From NCBI GenBank assembly GCA_945952585.1, contig CAMFII010000007.1, positions 124,001 to 188,000 on the forward strand: a stretch of 64,000 bases of DNA, in the 5' to 3' direction. The position numbers and the translations under genes are program-made. The notes under the pieces were generated by a model. The model was not told where the DNA came from and ran no database searches. It worked only from the letters and a program-made list of their open reading frames with translations. Of the stretch, positions 25,866-35,160 are shown one piece after another. The DNA is from an uncultured Rhodobacter sp. (lineage in GTDB: Bacteria > Pseudomonadota > Alphaproteobacteria > Rhodobacterales > Rhodobacteraceae). Every line of letters begins with the position of its first letter. The first letter of the stretch is position 1.

Positions 25866-26402
25866 ATGAGGAAGGGTTGGCTTGTTCTGGCCATTCTGCT
25901 TGTTCAGGCCGTTTGCACGGTTTTCTTCGTCTGGGACATCCTGAGTTCGGTTTTGGGTCTTCAATCGCATCCCCTCAGCTGGGAAGCGCGGGAACTCCTG
26001 GAAATCGGCGCGGCTGTCGGTCTGTTGCTTGGGCTGGTTCTGGGGGGCTTCGCGCTATTCCGCGCCATCGCGGATCGCAACCGCGCAGAAGAGCGGCTGC
26101 GGCGTGCGTCTGGAGCCTTCATGGAGCTTCTTGAGGAGCGGTTCGCCGAGTGGGGACTTACACCGGCGGAAAGTGATGTTGCCCTGTTTGCGATCAAGGG
26201 AATGACAACGGCCGAGATCGCCAGCCTGCGCAAGACCAGCGAAGGCACGGTCAAGGCCCAGACCAACGCGATCTATCGCAAGGCCGGAGTGACCGGACGT
26301 TCGCAACTCTTGAGCCTCTTCATCGAGGATCTGATGACGGGCGAACTTGGCGGTGTAAGCCCAGCTGTCGAGAAGGTCGCCCGCCAGGTCGAGACCGTCT
26401 GA
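25866..26402 (+). CDS. membrane-anchored LuxR-type HTH regulator
   Basis: A 178-residue protein with two N-terminal transmembrane helices (about 5-27 and 46-68), a short coiled linker (70-90) and a C-terminal LuxR/GerE helix-turn-helix (G-L-T-P-A-E-S-D-V-A-L, then M-T-T-A-E-I-A-S-L-R-K-T-S-E-G-T-V-K). Such a layout lets an envelope signal control DNA binding. It lies 33 bases after the second PepSY-like gene on the same strand and may regulate it. No receiver domain is present. Confidence 0.85.
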   Translation: MRKGWLVLAILLVQAVCTVFFVWDILSSVLGLQSHPLSWEARELLEIGAAVGLLLGLVLGGFALFRAIADRNRAEERLRRASGAFMELLEERFAEWGLTPAESDVALFAIKGMTTAEIASLRKTSEGTVKAQTNAIYRKAGVTGRSQLLSLFIEDLMTGELGGVSPAVEKVARQVETV

Positions 26403-26405
26403 AAC

Positions 26406-26777
26406 CTAATCTGCATCCACGGCATAAAGCCGAAGCGTTTCCAGCGGCACGATGTCCAGCGTCCGGCGGTGGGTCGCTTTCAGCCGCACCTGTGGCGCCG
26501 CGCCTTCGTGATGGGCCTGCAAGAATCGGGCCGCGCAAAGGCACCATTGGTCGCCCGCCTTCAGGCCCGCAAAGCCGAATTCGGGCCGCGGTGTCGACAG
26601 GTCGTTGCCGAGATATTTCGACAGCGCCAGAAACTCGTCCGTCATCAAGGCGCAGACGGTGTGGACCCCGTGATCGTAGGGCCCCGTATCGCAACAGCCG
26701 TTGCGGAAGAAACCGGTGATCGGGGCAGCGGAACAGAGTTCCAGCGGACCGCCCAGCACGTTCAGCGATGCGTCCAT
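26406..26777 (-). CDS. DUF2237 family protein
   Basis: A 123-residue protein starting M-D-A-S-L-N-V-L-G-G-P-L-E-L-C, with the family core G-F-F-R-N-G-C-C-D-T-G-P-Y-D-H-G-x-H-T-V-C-A and a later G-D-x-W-C-L-C-A-A-R-F. Several conserved cysteines suggest metal binding or redox chemistry, but no function is established. The stop is three bases from the LuxR-type stop (convergent). A chaA-like gene follows upstream on the same strand. Confidence 0.88.
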   Translation of the reverse strand: MDASLNVLGGPLELCSAAPITGFFRNGCCDTGPYDHGVHTVCALMTDEFLALSKYLGNDLSTPRPEFGFAGLKAGDQWCLCAARFLQAHHEGAAPQVRLKATHRRTLDIVPLETLRLYAVDAD

Positions 26778-26811
26778 CGGGGGCCTTTCAGGATCGAACC
26801 TCGGCCTTAGC

Positions 26812-27924
26812 CTAAGGCACAGCGGCCAGCACAAGGAAGACCGCAAGGATCACGAGATGGACAAATCCCTGCAGCAGCGTCGTCCGCCCAGTTCCGAGAG
26901 TTTGCGAGCTGATGAAAAGCGTCAGCAAGAGCAGGGCCGTATCTTCCTGTCCCAAGCCCAGGACCAGCGTCCGTCCGGTGAAAAGCGAGACGGCCGCAAC
27001 CGTGGGGATGGTCAGGCCGGTGCTGGCCAGCGCCGAGCCGAGGGCCATGTTGATGCTGCTTTGCAGCCGGTTCTGCCGGGCAGCGCGCAGGGCGGATAGA
27101 CCCTCGGGCATCAGGACGATCGCCGCGATGACGACCCCAACAAGCGAGCGTTCCAGATGCGCCCCGCTGATCGCCTGTTCAAGCGGCAAAGACAGGAATT
27201 CGGCAATTCCGATGACCGAAAGCAGCGCGACGACCAGCAGAAGTCCCGCAAGGGCCACGGCACGCGGCGGGGTCGGGGCATGTGACGGTGTCACCAGTTC
27301 GTCGCCGTCCACGAACCGGTCGCGGTGCCGGACGGTCTGGACGAACAGGAAGACGCCGTAGAGGATGATCGACGAGAAACCGACGACAAAAAGCTGCAGC
27401 GGCGTGTAGCTTGCCCCGATCGTTGCCTTGGTGAAATTCGGCATGACCAGCGTGAAGACCGACAGCGTGCCCAGAACCGCCAGTGTGGCCGAGGCGCTGT
27501 CGATCTGGAATGTCTGCTCGCGGTGCTTCAGGCCGCCAAGGACAAGCGAGAGGCCGACAATGCCGTTCAGGACCAGCATGACCGCCGCGTAGACGGTATC
27601 GCGGGCGACCTGATCCGCCCCCTCGGCGCCGCCCAGCAGAACAGAGATGATCAGCGAAACCTCGATCACCGTGACGGCCAGAGCCAGGATCAGCGAACCG
27701 AAGGGCTGGCCGATGCGGTGGGCCAGAACCTCGGCATGTTGGACCGCGGCAAAGACTGCACCACCCAGCAGGCATATGGCAATCGGGATGGGGGCAAGGC
27801 CCAGGCCGTGGAGGAGCCCTGAAAGCTCGGCTCCGACGAAAAGCATGGCCAGAAGCGGCATCGCGACGCTCCAGGCGGGCGGCCGACTGGCCGTCGAGTG
27901 GGCATGTTCGGTGACGGATTCCAT
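26812..27924 (-). CDS. chaA: calcium/proton antiporter, ChaA-like
   Basis: A 370-residue cation/Ca2+ exchanger with about eleven transmembrane helices. The two internal repeats contain the acidic ion-binding motifs: V-T-V-I-E-V-S-L-I near residue 90 and I-V-L-M-P-E-G-L-S-A near residue 275. ChaA exports Ca2+, Na+ or K+ in exchange for protons. Its start is six bases from the end of pth on the same strand, so they are likely co-transcribed. Confidence 0.9.
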   Translation of the reverse strand: MESVTEHAHSTASRPPAWSVAMPLLAMLFVGAELSGLLHGLGLAPIPIAICLLGGAVFAAVQHAEVLAHRIGQPFGSLILALAVTVIEVSLIISVLLGGAEGADQVARDTVYAAVMLVLNGIVGLSLVLGGLKHREQTFQIDSASATLAVLGTLSVFTLVMPNFTKATIGASYTPLQLFVVGFSSIILYGVFLFVQTVRHRDRFVDGDELVTPSHAPTPPRAVALAGLLLVVALLSVIGIAEFLSLPLEQAISGAHLERSLVGVVIAAIVLMPEGLSALRAARQNRLQSSINMALGSALASTGLTIPTVAAVSLFTGRTLVLGLGQEDTALLLLTLFISSQTLGTGRTTLLQGFVHLVILAVFLVLAAVP

Positions 27925-27930
27925 CAGGGG

Positions 27931-28632
27931 TTATCGTCCGAACCGGTCGAGCAGCCGCTGCATCGGGCTGCGGGGCTCCGCCTCCGGGGCGGGGTCGGAG
28001 GCGGGCTTGGGGTCGGGCCGCGCTTCGGACGCGGTGGCAGCTTGCGTTCCGGTCGAGGATCGGGGCGGCGCGGTGCGCAAAGCAACGGCGTTCTGGAACC
28101 GCGCCGCGTCACCGGCGGCCAGGGCCACAGCGCCATCGGACACCCCGCGCAACACATCGTCGAGCCAATCCTGATCCGACTTGGCGAAATCGTGCAGCAC
28201 GTAGCCGGCCACAGCATCCTTGTGGCCGGGATGGCCGATCCCGAGACGCACGCGGCCATAAGCCTCGCCAATATGGGCGTGGATCGAGCGCAGGCCGTTA
28301 TGCCCGGCATGGCCGCCGCCTGTCTTGACGCGGACCTTGGCCGGGGCAAGGTCAAGCTCGTCGTGGAACACCGTCACCTCGGCGGGGGTCAGCTTGTAAA
28401 AGCGCAGGGCCTCGCCGACCGACTGGCCGGAAAGGTTCATGAAGGTTTCAGGCTTGAGCAGGATCACCTTCTCGCTGCCAAGGCGGCCTTCGCTGACCTG
28501 CCCCTGAAAGCCCTTGCGCCACGGGCCGAAACCGTGATCCGCGGCGATGCGCTCGACGGCCATATAGCCGATATTGTGCCGGTTGCCGGCATACTTCGCG
28601 CCGGGATTGCCGAGGCCGACAAAGAGTTTCAT
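27931..28632 (-). CDS. pth: peptidyl-tRNA hydrolase
   Basis: A 233-residue enzyme that frees tRNA from stalled peptidyl-tRNA. The G-L-G-N-P-G start motif, the catalytic histidine in N-R-H-N-I-G, the H-D-E-L-D-L segment and G-H-N-G-L-R-S-I are all present. The last ~45 residues form a Pro/Ala/Glu-rich extension beyond the usual ~190-residue enzyme. I start at M-K-L-F-V-G because GGGAG lies about nine bases upstream; an ATG three codons earlier is possible. Confidence 0.95.
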   Translation of the reverse strand: MKLFVGLGNPGAKYAGNRHNIGYMAVERIAADHGFGPWRKGFQGQVSEGRLGSEKVILLKPETFMNLSGQSVGEALRFYKLTPAEVTVFHDELDLAPAKVRVKTGGGHAGHNGLRSIHAHIGEAYGRVRLGIGHPGHKDAVAGYVLHDFAKSDQDWLDDVLRGVSDGAVALAAGDAARFQNAVALRTAPPRSSTGTQAATASEARPDPKPASDPAPEAEPRSPMQRLLDRFGR

Positions 28633-28720
28633 CGCGGGCATCTCCCGTCCTGCGGGGCGGTATATGCTCTGGCGTAACGCCGCGACGCGCCGTGTGCAAC
28701 CCGACTGCTGCGGTCAGCGG

Positions 28721-28760
28721 CAAATGCAAAGGGGCGCGGCAGGTTGTCCTGCCGCGCCCC
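28721..28760 (-). terminator. rplY terminator
   Basis: A perfect 13-bp stem (GGGGCGCGGCAGG, loop TTGT, CCTGCCGCGCCCC) followed on the minus strand by TTTGCATTTG, about 20 bases after the rplY stop. Confidence 0.85.
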
Positions 28761-28778
28761 TGTCCGCTTGAGCGAAGA

Positions 28779-29372
28779 TTATTCGGCTTCCGTCGACACC
28801 AGGCCCGACGGGGCCGAGATGTTGGCGATGACGAAGTTGCGCTCGATCGTCGGCTTCGCGCCCGACGGCAGGGCCACATCGTTAATGTGGATGACGTCGC
28901 CGATCTGCTTGCCGGTCAGGTCCACAGTGATGTGGTCCGGGATGTCCGATGCAACCACTTCGAGTTCGACTTCGGGGCGAACCACGGTCAGGGTGCCGCC
29001 GCGCTTGATGCCCGGGGCCGCTTCGTGGTTGATGAAGTCGACGTGGATGAACAGGTTGATCCGGCTTTCGTCATGCAGGCGCATGAAGTCGATATGCGTC
29101 GGCAGGTCTTTCACCACATCGCGCTGGACGCCGCGGCAGATGACGTGCGTGTCGGGCTGGCCTTCGACCTTGAGGTTGATCAGGGTCGACAGGAAACGGC
29201 CGGCGCGCAGACGCTTCAGAAGGGTGTTGTAGTTCACCTTGATCGGCGTCGGCTCCTTGCCGTCGCCATAGATGATGCCAGGTACGTAGCCCTCGCGGCG
29301 GGCTTGACGGGCGGCCCCCTTGCCTGTCCCCGTCCGTACCTCGACCATAAGATCCGGGATCTCACGAGCCAT
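28779..29372 (-). CDS. rplY: 50S ribosomal protein L25 (CTC-type)
   Basis: A 197-residue protein of the long L25/CTC form: an N-terminal 5S rRNA-binding beta-barrel (about 5-95, with [18 protein letters not shown]) and a C-terminal TL5-like domain ending in the acidic region of the family. It binds 5S rRNA in the large subunit. The start is M-A-R-E-I-P-D-L with AGAACCTCT-type upstream sequence; a promoter is seen about 60 bases further up. Confidence 0.95.
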   Translation of the reverse strand: MAREIPDLMVEVRTGTGKGAARQARREGYVPGIIYGDGKEPTPIKVNYNTLLKRLRAGRFLSTLINLKVEGQPDTHVICRGVQRDVVKDLPTHIDFMRLHDESRINLFIHVDFINHEAAPGIKRGGTLTVVRPEVELEVVASDIPDHITVDLTGKQIGDVIHINDVALPSGAKPTIERNFVIANISAPSGLVSTEAE

Positions 29373-29430
29373 AGAGGTTCTCCATATGTTAGGTCCGCCG
29401 CCCTCCAAGGGTGTGCGGCGCGACCGGGGG

Positions 29431-29459
29431 CCTATAGCGGGGAATCGGCCCCTTGGAAA
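29431..29459 (-). promoter_or_regulatory. probable rplY promoter
   Basis: On the minus strand, TTTCCA, a 17-base spacer and TATAGG, with the -10 element about 60 bases upstream of the rplY start. Spacing is ideal for a housekeeping promoter. Read by eye. Confidence 0.45.
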
Positions 29460-29571
29460 GCGCAAATCGCGCCATTCGCATACGCCGTCGCCGTCAGGAC
29501 GGGCCGTGTCGGGGCCAGACTTGCCGCAGCGGAGGCCTCCCGCTACCTATCGCGGCGAAGACGGAGTCCCC

Positions 29572-30729
29572 ATGTCAGCCCTTTCCACCCTCAAGGCCGC
29601 ACGTCCGGCCGTGGCAGCCTTCGCCGCAATGGGCGTCGTCTGGGGCACTTATGCGGCTGTCCTGCCTGACATCAAGGTCCAACTCGGCGTCGATGAACGG
29701 CAGCTTGGCCTTCTGATGCTGATGACGCCGATTGCCGCGGTGATGGCCATGTTGGTCGCGCCGGCTGCGGGCGTAGCGTTCGGGCGGGTGGCGCTTCCCG
29801 TTTCCGCCATCGCCATGGCGCTCGCCTTTGCCCTGCCGGGCCAGGTCCATACGCTGTGGCTCTTTCCGCTCGCCATGATGTGCTGCGGGGCCGCGACCGG
29901 CCTGACCGACGTGCTGATGAACGCGCGTGTGGCGGATCTGGAAAACAGCCGCAATGTCCAGCTGATGAACCTCAGCCACGCTGCCTATTCCTTCGGCTAT
30001 GCCGGGGCCGCAATCGGGACCGGGGTGCTGCGTTCGGCCCAGTGGTCACCTGCTTGGGTGATGGGGGCAATGGCACTTGTCGCGCTGCTCATGGCGCTTG
30101 CCACGGTAGAACAGGATGGAACCATCCACGGATTGAAGAAGCCGAAGGATGGACGTCACGGCGGTCTTGGCCTGGTCCCGGTCATCGGGGGGGCCATCGT
30201 GCTGATCGCCTTCATGACCGAGAACGCGGCCGAGAACTGGTCGGCGCTGCATATCGAGAAGACGCTGCATGGGTCGCCCGCCCAAGGGTCGATGGGACCG
30301 GCTGCGCTGGCGCTGACCATGGGATTTGCACGTCTGGCGGGACAGGGCCTGGTCACCCGCACCAGCCCACTGCTGCTTCTGCGCCTTGGAGCGGTGATCT
30401 CGGCCTGCGGGGCCATCGTGGCGGCGCTGGCCGTCAGCCCGGCGATGGCCTATGCGGGCTTCATCGTCATGGGCATCGGATCTTCGGTGATTGCGCCGAC
30501 GGCGTTTTCGCTGGTCGGGCGCCTCGCTCGGCCCGATGCGCGCGCCCGCGCGGTCGCGCGCGCCACCCTGCTGGGCTATTTCGGCTATTTCTTCGGTCCG
30601 CCGACGCTTGGCTTTCTTGCAGGTGTCTTCGGTCTCAGGGCGGCCTTCGTCTTTGCCACCGTCATGTTGCTGGTCATTCTGGCGCTGGTGGCAGCGATGG
30701 AGCGCAGCCGCGCCGTCGTTTCGGCCTGA
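29572..30729 (+). CDS. MFS transporter
   Basis: A 385-residue membrane protein with twelve hydrophobic segments in two halves. The order resembles fucose/FucP- or YbjJ-like MFS members (A-x-M-G-V-V-W-G-T-Y-A-A-V-L-P, later S-H-A-A-Y-S-F-G-Y-A-G-A-A). The substrate is unknown. The ATG was chosen because the hydrophobic N-terminus begins there. It is divergent from rplY with 199 bases between starts. Confidence 0.85.
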   Translation: MSALSTLKAARPAVAAFAAMGVVWGTYAAVLPDIKVQLGVDERQLGLLMLMTPIAAVMAMLVAPAAGVAFGRVALPVSAIAMALAFALPGQVHTLWLFPLAMMCCGAATGLTDVLMNARVADLENSRNVQLMNLSHAAYSFGYAGAAIGTGVLRSAQWSPAWVMGAMALVALLMALATVEQDGTIHGLKKPKDGRHGGLGLVPVIGGAIVLIAFMTENAAENWSALHIEKTLHGSPAQGSMGPAALALTMGFARLAGQGLVTRTSPLLLLRLGAVISACGAIVAALAVSPAMAYAGFIVMGIGSSVIAPTAFSLVGRLARPDARARAVARATLLGYFGYFFGPPTLGFLAGVFGLRAAFVFATVMLLVILALVAAMERSRAVVSA

Positions 30730-30738
30730 AGCGTCACC

Positions 30739-31902
30739 TCACGCCCAAGACCCTTCGAAATCAGCCGGTACCAGCAGGTTGTGCCGCCCGAAGTTAAGCA
30801 CATCGCGTTCGCCGCAAAGCGCCATGGTGATGTCCATCTCTTTCTGGATCACCTCGAGCGCCTTGGTCACGCCCTCTTCGCCCATGGCGCCGAGGCCGTA
30901 GATGAAGCTGCGGCCGATGAAGGTCGATTTCGCCCCCATCCCGATCGCCTTCAGCACGTCCTGACCCGAGCGGATGCCGCTATCGAGATGGATCTCCACC
31001 TTGTCGCCGACTGCTCGCACGATCTGTGGCAGCATCCGGATCGAGGACAGAGCCCCGTCAAGCTGGCGCCCACCGTGGTTCGACACCACGATCGCATCCG
31101 CGCCGAAATCCGCCGCCATGCGGGCATCGTCGGGATCGAGGATGCCCTTGAGGATCATCTTGCCGCCCCACTGGTCGCGGATGCGGGCGATCTTCTTCCA
31201 GTCAAGCTGCGGGTCGAACTGCTCGTTGGTCCAACTCGATAGCGAGGCAAGGTCGCCCACATTCTTCACATGCCCGACGATGTTGCCGAAGCTGCGCCGT
31301 TTCGTCCCAAGCATGCCAAGGCACCAGCGCGGTTTGGTCATCATGTTCAGGATGTTCGGAAGCGTCAGCTTCGGCGGCGCCGAAAGGCCATTCTTGATGT
31401 CCTTGTGGCGTTGGCCGAGGATCTGCAGGTCGAGTGTCAGGACCAGGGCCGAGCACCGCGCCCGCTTCGCCCGCTCGATCATCTCGTCGACGAACTCCTC
31501 GTCGCGCATGACGTAAAGCTGGAACCAGAAGGGCTTGGTCGTATTCGCCGCCACATCCTCGATCGAGCAGATCGACATGGTGGACAGGGTGAAGGGCACA
31601 CCGAACTTCTCGGCCGCGCGGGCCGCCTTGATCTCGCCATCCGCGCTTTGCATCCCGGTCGAGCCGACAGGAGCCAAAGCCACCGGCATCGTGACCGGCT
31701 GGCCGATCATCTCGGTGGCAAGCTTGCGGTCGGACATGTCGACGGCCACCCGCTGGCGCAGGCGGATCTTGCTGAAATCGCTGCAATTCTCGCGGAAAGT
31801 CTGCTCGGTGTAGCTGCCGCTTTCGGCATAGTCCCAGAACATTTTCGGCACCCGGCGCTGGTGCAGCCGCTTGAGGTCGTCAATGCAGGTGATGATCGTC
31901 AA
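30739..31902 (-). CDS. lldD: FMN-dependent alpha-hydroxy-acid (L-lactate) dehydrogenase
   Basis: A 387-residue FMN enzyme. Motifs include F-W-D-Y-A-E-S-G-S-Y near residue 22, P-V-A-L-A-P-V-G-S-T-G, and the catalytic S-N-H-G-G-R-Q-L-D around residue 275 with D-S-G-I-R-S-G-Q-D-V-L-K-A after it. It oxidises L-lactate (or a similar 2-hydroxy acid) to the keto acid and passes electrons to quinone. The length fits LldD. No lactate permease is next to it. Confidence 0.92.
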   Translation of the reverse strand: MTIITCIDDLKRLHQRRVPKMFWDYAESGSYTEQTFRENCSDFSKIRLRQRVAVDMSDRKLATEMIGQPVTMPVALAPVGSTGMQSADGEIKAARAAEKFGVPFTLSTMSICSIEDVAANTTKPFWFQLYVMRDEEFVDEMIERAKRARCSALVLTLDLQILGQRHKDIKNGLSAPPKLTLPNILNMMTKPRWCLGMLGTKRRSFGNIVGHVKNVGDLASLSSWTNEQFDPQLDWKKIARIRDQWGGKMILKGILDPDDARMAADFGADAIVVSNHGGRQLDGALSSIRMLPQIVRAVGDKVEIHLDSGIRSGQDVLKAIGMGAKSTFIGRSFIYGLGAMGEEGVTKALEVIQKEMDITMALCGERDVLNFGRHNLLVPADFEGSWA

Positions 31903-31964
31903 GGCGCTCTCCGATGTCGGTGGTTAGTTTTTCTTACCAATTCCTTCAGGCGCCTGCAATACGG

Positions 31965-32543
31965 TCATGCCGCCTCCGGCGGCCGGGCAAAGCGGCGGTC
32001 CGGGACGATCCAGATCAGCGCAACGGCCAGGATCAGCGCCAGCGAGACCCAGACATTCACGAAGGCCAGCGGGATCGACAGGATATAGGCGACGAGCGAG
32101 ATCTTGCCCTTGCTGTCCGAACCGAGCGCCCGGGCAAATTCCGAGTGGCGGCCATGCTCTGCGAGAAGGGCGATGACGAGCAGCGTGTAGGCGATGGCGC
32201 ACATCAGCAGGTCAAAGCCGTAGATCGCGACCGGCACCGGTTGGAAACCGCTTTCCTCCATGAAGCCGGTGGCAAACGGCAGGAGCGACAGCCAGAACAG
32301 CAAGTGCAGGTTGGCCCAAAGTACCCAGCCGCCGACATGCTTCACCGCGTGGAACATGTGGTGATGGTTGTTCCAGTAGATCCCGACATTGATGAAGGAC
32401 AGAACATAGGCCAGGAACACCGGCAGGAGGTGCCGCAGGGCCGCGAGGTCATATTCCTCGGGCACTTTCAGTTCCAGCACCATGATGGTGATGATGATCG
32501 CCAGCACCCCGTCCGAGAATGCTTCGAGCCGTCCCTTGGTCAT
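31965..32543 (-). CDS. TMEM175-like potassium channel family protein
   Basis: A 192-residue membrane protein with six hydrophobic segments and the signature R-L-E-A-F-S-D-G-V-L-A-I in the first helix. Bacterial TMEM175 (DUF1211) proteins form tetrameric K+ channels. The usual second element (W-x-x-H-H-x-x-F, here W-N-N-H-H-H-M-F) is present. The ATG is at M-T-K-G-R-L; a longer frame upstream is not needed. Confidence 0.88.
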   Translation of the reverse strand: MTKGRLEAFSDGVLAIIITIMVLELKVPEEYDLAALRHLLPVFLAYVLSFINVGIYWNNHHHMFHAVKHVGGWVLWANLHLLFWLSLLPFATGFMEESGFQPVPVAIYGFDLLMCAIAYTLLVIALLAEHGRHSEFARALGSDSKGKISLVAYILSIPLAFVNVWVSLALILAVALIWIVPDRRFARPPEAA

Positions 32544-32638
32544 GCGCCTGTCCCCCGTTTGCCGCAGGGCCATGCTGCGCATGGCAAGGGGCAATGGCAA
32601 GCCGGGTCAGGGCGGCAAAGGGCCTGCGGGGCCGCAGG

Positions 32639-33430
32639 TCAGGCGGAATGTGCGCCCTGCGCCAGGGCCGCCACCTGTGCCAGCACCTCGGCCGGGGCCT
32701 TGCCGGCGCCTATCTCCTTGACGATGGCGGAGCCGACGACGCAGCCGTCGGCGATGGAGGCGATGGCCTTGGCACTGTCCGGCGTTGAGATGCCGAAGCC
32801 CACGATCACCGGCAGGTCGGTTGCCGCCTTGATCCGGGCGACCTCGGGCGCGACCTCGGCTGCCTGCGCAGCCGCCGCCCCGGTGATCCCGGTGATCGAG
32901 ACGTAGTAGACGAAGCCCGACGTATTCTGCAGCACCTTGGGGAGCCGCTTGGCATCCGTGGTCGGCGTCGCAAGGCGGATGAAGTTCAGACCGGCTTTCT
33001 GGGCGGGGATGCAAAGCTCCTCGTCCTCTTCCGGCGGCAGGTCCACAACGATCAGCCCGTCGATCCCGGCCTCCTTCGCCTCGACGAGGAAGCGGTCAAC
33101 GCCGCGCGAATAGATCGGATTGTAATAGCCCATCATCACGATCGGCGTGGTCTGGTCGGTCTTGCGGAAGGTCCGCACCATGTCCAGCGTCTTGGCCAGC
33201 GTCTGTCCGCCGTCGAGCGCGCGTTGTCCGGCCAGCTGGATCGTCGGGCCATCGGCCATCGGATCGGTGAAGGGCATGCCAAGCTCGATCACGTCCACCC
33301 CTGCGCCCGGCAGCCCCTGCATGACCGCAAGCGAGGTATCCAGATCCGGGTCGCCGGCCATGATATAGGCCACGAAGGCCTTGCGGCCCTTGGCTTTCAG
33401 CTCCGCAAACCTGTCGTCGATCCGGGTCAT
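32639..33430 (-). CDS. trpA: tryptophan synthase alpha chain
   Basis: A 263-residue TIM-barrel enzyme cleaving indole-3-glycerol phosphate. The catalytic Glu lies in [17 protein letters not shown] and the catalytic Asp in I-V-V-D-L-P-P-E-E. The G-F-G-I-S-T-P phosphate loop is near residue 210. It is separated from trpF-trpB and on the opposite strand, so the two subunits are made from different transcripts. Confidence 0.95.
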   Translation of the reverse strand: MTRIDDRFAELKAKGRKAFVAYIMAGDPDLDTSLAVMQGLPGAGVDVIELGMPFTDPMADGPTIQLAGQRALDGGQTLAKTLDMVRTFRKTDQTTPIVMMGYYNPIYSRGVDRFLVEAKEAGIDGLIVVDLPPEEDEELCIPAQKAGLNFIRLATPTTDAKRLPKVLQNTSGFVYYVSITGITGAAAAQAAEVAPEVARIKAATDLPVIVGFGISTPDSAKAIASIADGCVVGSAIVKEIGAGKAPAEVLAQVAALAQGAHSA

Positions 33431-33510
33431 CTGCCCCAAGCCCTCGCCTTGAATTCCTCGCGCCCCGGTTTGCACGGGGCGGCCGGGAAAAGCAAGGACT
33501 GGCGGGCGCG

Positions 33511-33900
33511 TCACTCGGGCCGGTGGCAGACCGCCTCGACATTGTTGCCGTCGGGATCGAAGACGAAGGCACCGTAGTAGTCGGGGTGGTACTGCGGGCG
33601 CAGACCCGGTCCGCCATTGTCGCGTCCGCCCGCCTTCATCGCGGCCTTGTAGAAGGCATCCACCTCGGCGCGGTTCCGGGCCGACAGGGCGATGTGGATC
33701 GGCGAGGAAGCCCCGTCAGGCCCGGCCTCGGTCAGCCAGAAGACCGGGACCTCGCGCCCGAAGCCCAGAACGGTCAGTCCGCCGGTGAATTCCTTGGGGA
33801 CTTCTTTTCGCTCGCCTCCACCCAGGGCCGCGAAGGCCTCATCGTAGAAGCGGCGCGAGGCGGCGATATGGGCGGTTCGGATGCCGATATGGTCGATCAT
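33511..33900 (-). CDS. VOC family protein
   Basis: A 129-residue vicinal-oxygen-chelate protein with D-H-I-G-I-R-T at the first metal-ligand strand and [14 protein letters not shown] near the end. It is close to the glyoxalase-like proteins of unknown substrate. The ATG is preceded by a CAGGAGTTTC-type ribosome-binding site. It lies 80 bases upstream of trpA on the same strand. Confidence 0.85.
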   Translation of the reverse strand: MIDHIGIRTAHIAASRRFYDEAFAALGGGERKEVPKEFTGGLTVLGFGREVPVFWLTEAGPDGASSPIHIALSARNRAEVDAFYKAAMKAGGRDNGGPGLRPQYHPDYYGAFVFDPDGNNVEAVCHRPE

Positions 33901-33998
33901 GGGGAAACTCCTGTCCTGAAATGCCGGCACTCTGGCATGCAGGCCGGCGTCGGACCAGCGCCCTGATCGGACCGGCCCTTTCCAGTTCGGGGCAGGGA

Positions 33999-34066
33999 AG
34001 GGGGCTTTCCGCCCCCTCGCGCGCAGGGCGCGCTCACCCCCGAGGATACTTGAGAGCAGAAAATGG
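33999..34066. repeat. intergenic hairpin repeat, copy B
   Basis: AGGGGGC, TTTCC, GCCCCCT, then a second stem (GCGCG, CAGGG, CGCGC) and the tail TCACCCCCGAGGATACTTGAG plus AGCAGAAAATG. It is nearly the same as copy C at 52773. It lies just downstream of the GNAT stop on the minus strand. Confidence 0.85.
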
Positions 34067-34071
34067 GCCGG

Positions 34072-34566
34072 TCAGGCCTTGCGGATCAGGTAGCGGACGA
34101 TCTTGCCGGGGGCGGGGGAGCCGCGGCCCATCTCGGTGAAGCCGAGCGCTGCGTGGAAGGCGTCCGATCCGGGATTGGGCGGGTCGGAATTCACCTCGCA
34201 GACGAGCGGGCCGAGATCGTGCTGGGCGGCATGGACCGCGAAGGCGTCATAGAGGCGCCGCGCATGCCCCTGGCCGCGCGCGGTTTCGGCGACCACCACG
34301 CGGTCGATATAGGCGAAGCGGGGCAGGCGGTCGCAGAACCAGCGGTAGTTCGGGCTTTGGTAATCGGCGCCAGGGGCAAAGCCGATCAGGAAGGCAGCAA
34401 GTGCCCCGTCCGGGCCCGGGATGCCCATGGCAAAGGTTGCGGCGCGCAGCAGACGGTCCAGCGCAAGTCGGTCGAGCGGCGAGGTCTTGACCTCGACCGC
34501 GCGGTTGAGGGCGAGCACTTCCTCCAGCCGGGCATCGCCGGCGCGCTTGAGATTGCGCAGCTGCAT
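34072..34566 (-). CDS. GNAT family N-acetyltransferase
   Basis: A 164-residue acetyltransferase. The acetyl-CoA loop is V-V-V-A-E-T-A-R-G-Q-G-H-A-R-R-L around residue 92, the C-terminal half has L-V-C-E-V-N-S-D-P-P-N-P and A-L-G-F-T-E-M-G. Similar proteins are annotated as tabtoxin-resistance-like or of unknown substrate. It is followed downstream by repeat copy B. Confidence 0.88.
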   Translation of the reverse strand: MQLRNLKRAGDARLEEVLALNRAVEVKTSPLDRLALDRLLRAATFAMGIPGPDGALAAFLIGFAPGADYQSPNYRWFCDRLPRFAYIDRVVVAETARGQGHARRLYDAFAVHAAQHDLGPLVCEVNSDPPNPGSDAFHAALGFTEMGRGSPAPGKIVRYLIRKA

Positions 34567-34630
34567 TCATCCCCTCCCCGAGTGACCGACCGGGTTCTCG
34601 CCAGAGGCGGTTGCGATGGCAAGCCCGGAC

Positions 34631-35041
34631 TCAGGCGGCTGGTCCGGCCGCGACAATCCAGGTTGTGCCATACCGGTCCTTCACCATGCCGAACCCGGCT
34701 GAAAAGAAGGTCGGGCCAAAGGGCTGGATCACCGCGCCATCCCTGGCGAGCAAGGTGAACCAGCGCTGTGCCGTGGCGGCGTCCGGCGCACTCTGCATGA
34801 TCGAAACGGCCGCCTGCGCATCGCCTGCCGTGCCGGGTGGATAATCCGAAGCCATCAGCGTGCCGTCCCCGAGCGTCACCTGGCCGTGCATGACGAGATC
34901 CGAGGAGGCCCAGCCAGCGGGCGCGTCCGGCGCCTGGGCGTAGCGCATCATCTGCAGGTTCGTGCCGCCGAAGACCTCGGCGTAGAAGGCAAGCGCACTT
35001 GCACAGTCGCCGCGGAAATGCAGGTAGGGCATCGTCGCCAT
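34631..35041 (-). CDS. PhnB-like VOC family protein
   Basis: A 136-residue protein of the PhnB/3-demethylubiquinone methyltransferase-like VOC branch: P-Y-L-H-F-R-G-D-C at the start, A-F-Y-A-E-V-F-G-G, and a closing F-G-M-V-K-D-R-Y-G-T-T-W. The biochemical role is not known. An AGGAGAG ribosome-binding site precedes the ATG. It is divergent from ychF. Confidence 0.88.
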   Translation of the reverse strand: MATMPYLHFRGDCASALAFYAEVFGGTNLQMMRYAQAPDAPAGWASSDLVMHGQVTLGDGTLMASDYPPGTAGDAQAAVSIMQSAPDAATAQRWFTLLARDGAVIQPFGPTFFSAGFGMVKDRYGTTWIVAAGPAA

Positions 35042-35160
35042 GGCTCTCTCCTCTTTTCCCGCCGAGAGATTACGGTCGGTGCCCGAGTCGTGGAACCTTG
35101 AACCTGTCCCTCGGCACCACTAGAAGCGGCGCCGGATGACGGCCGGCGGAGGCAGCGCAG

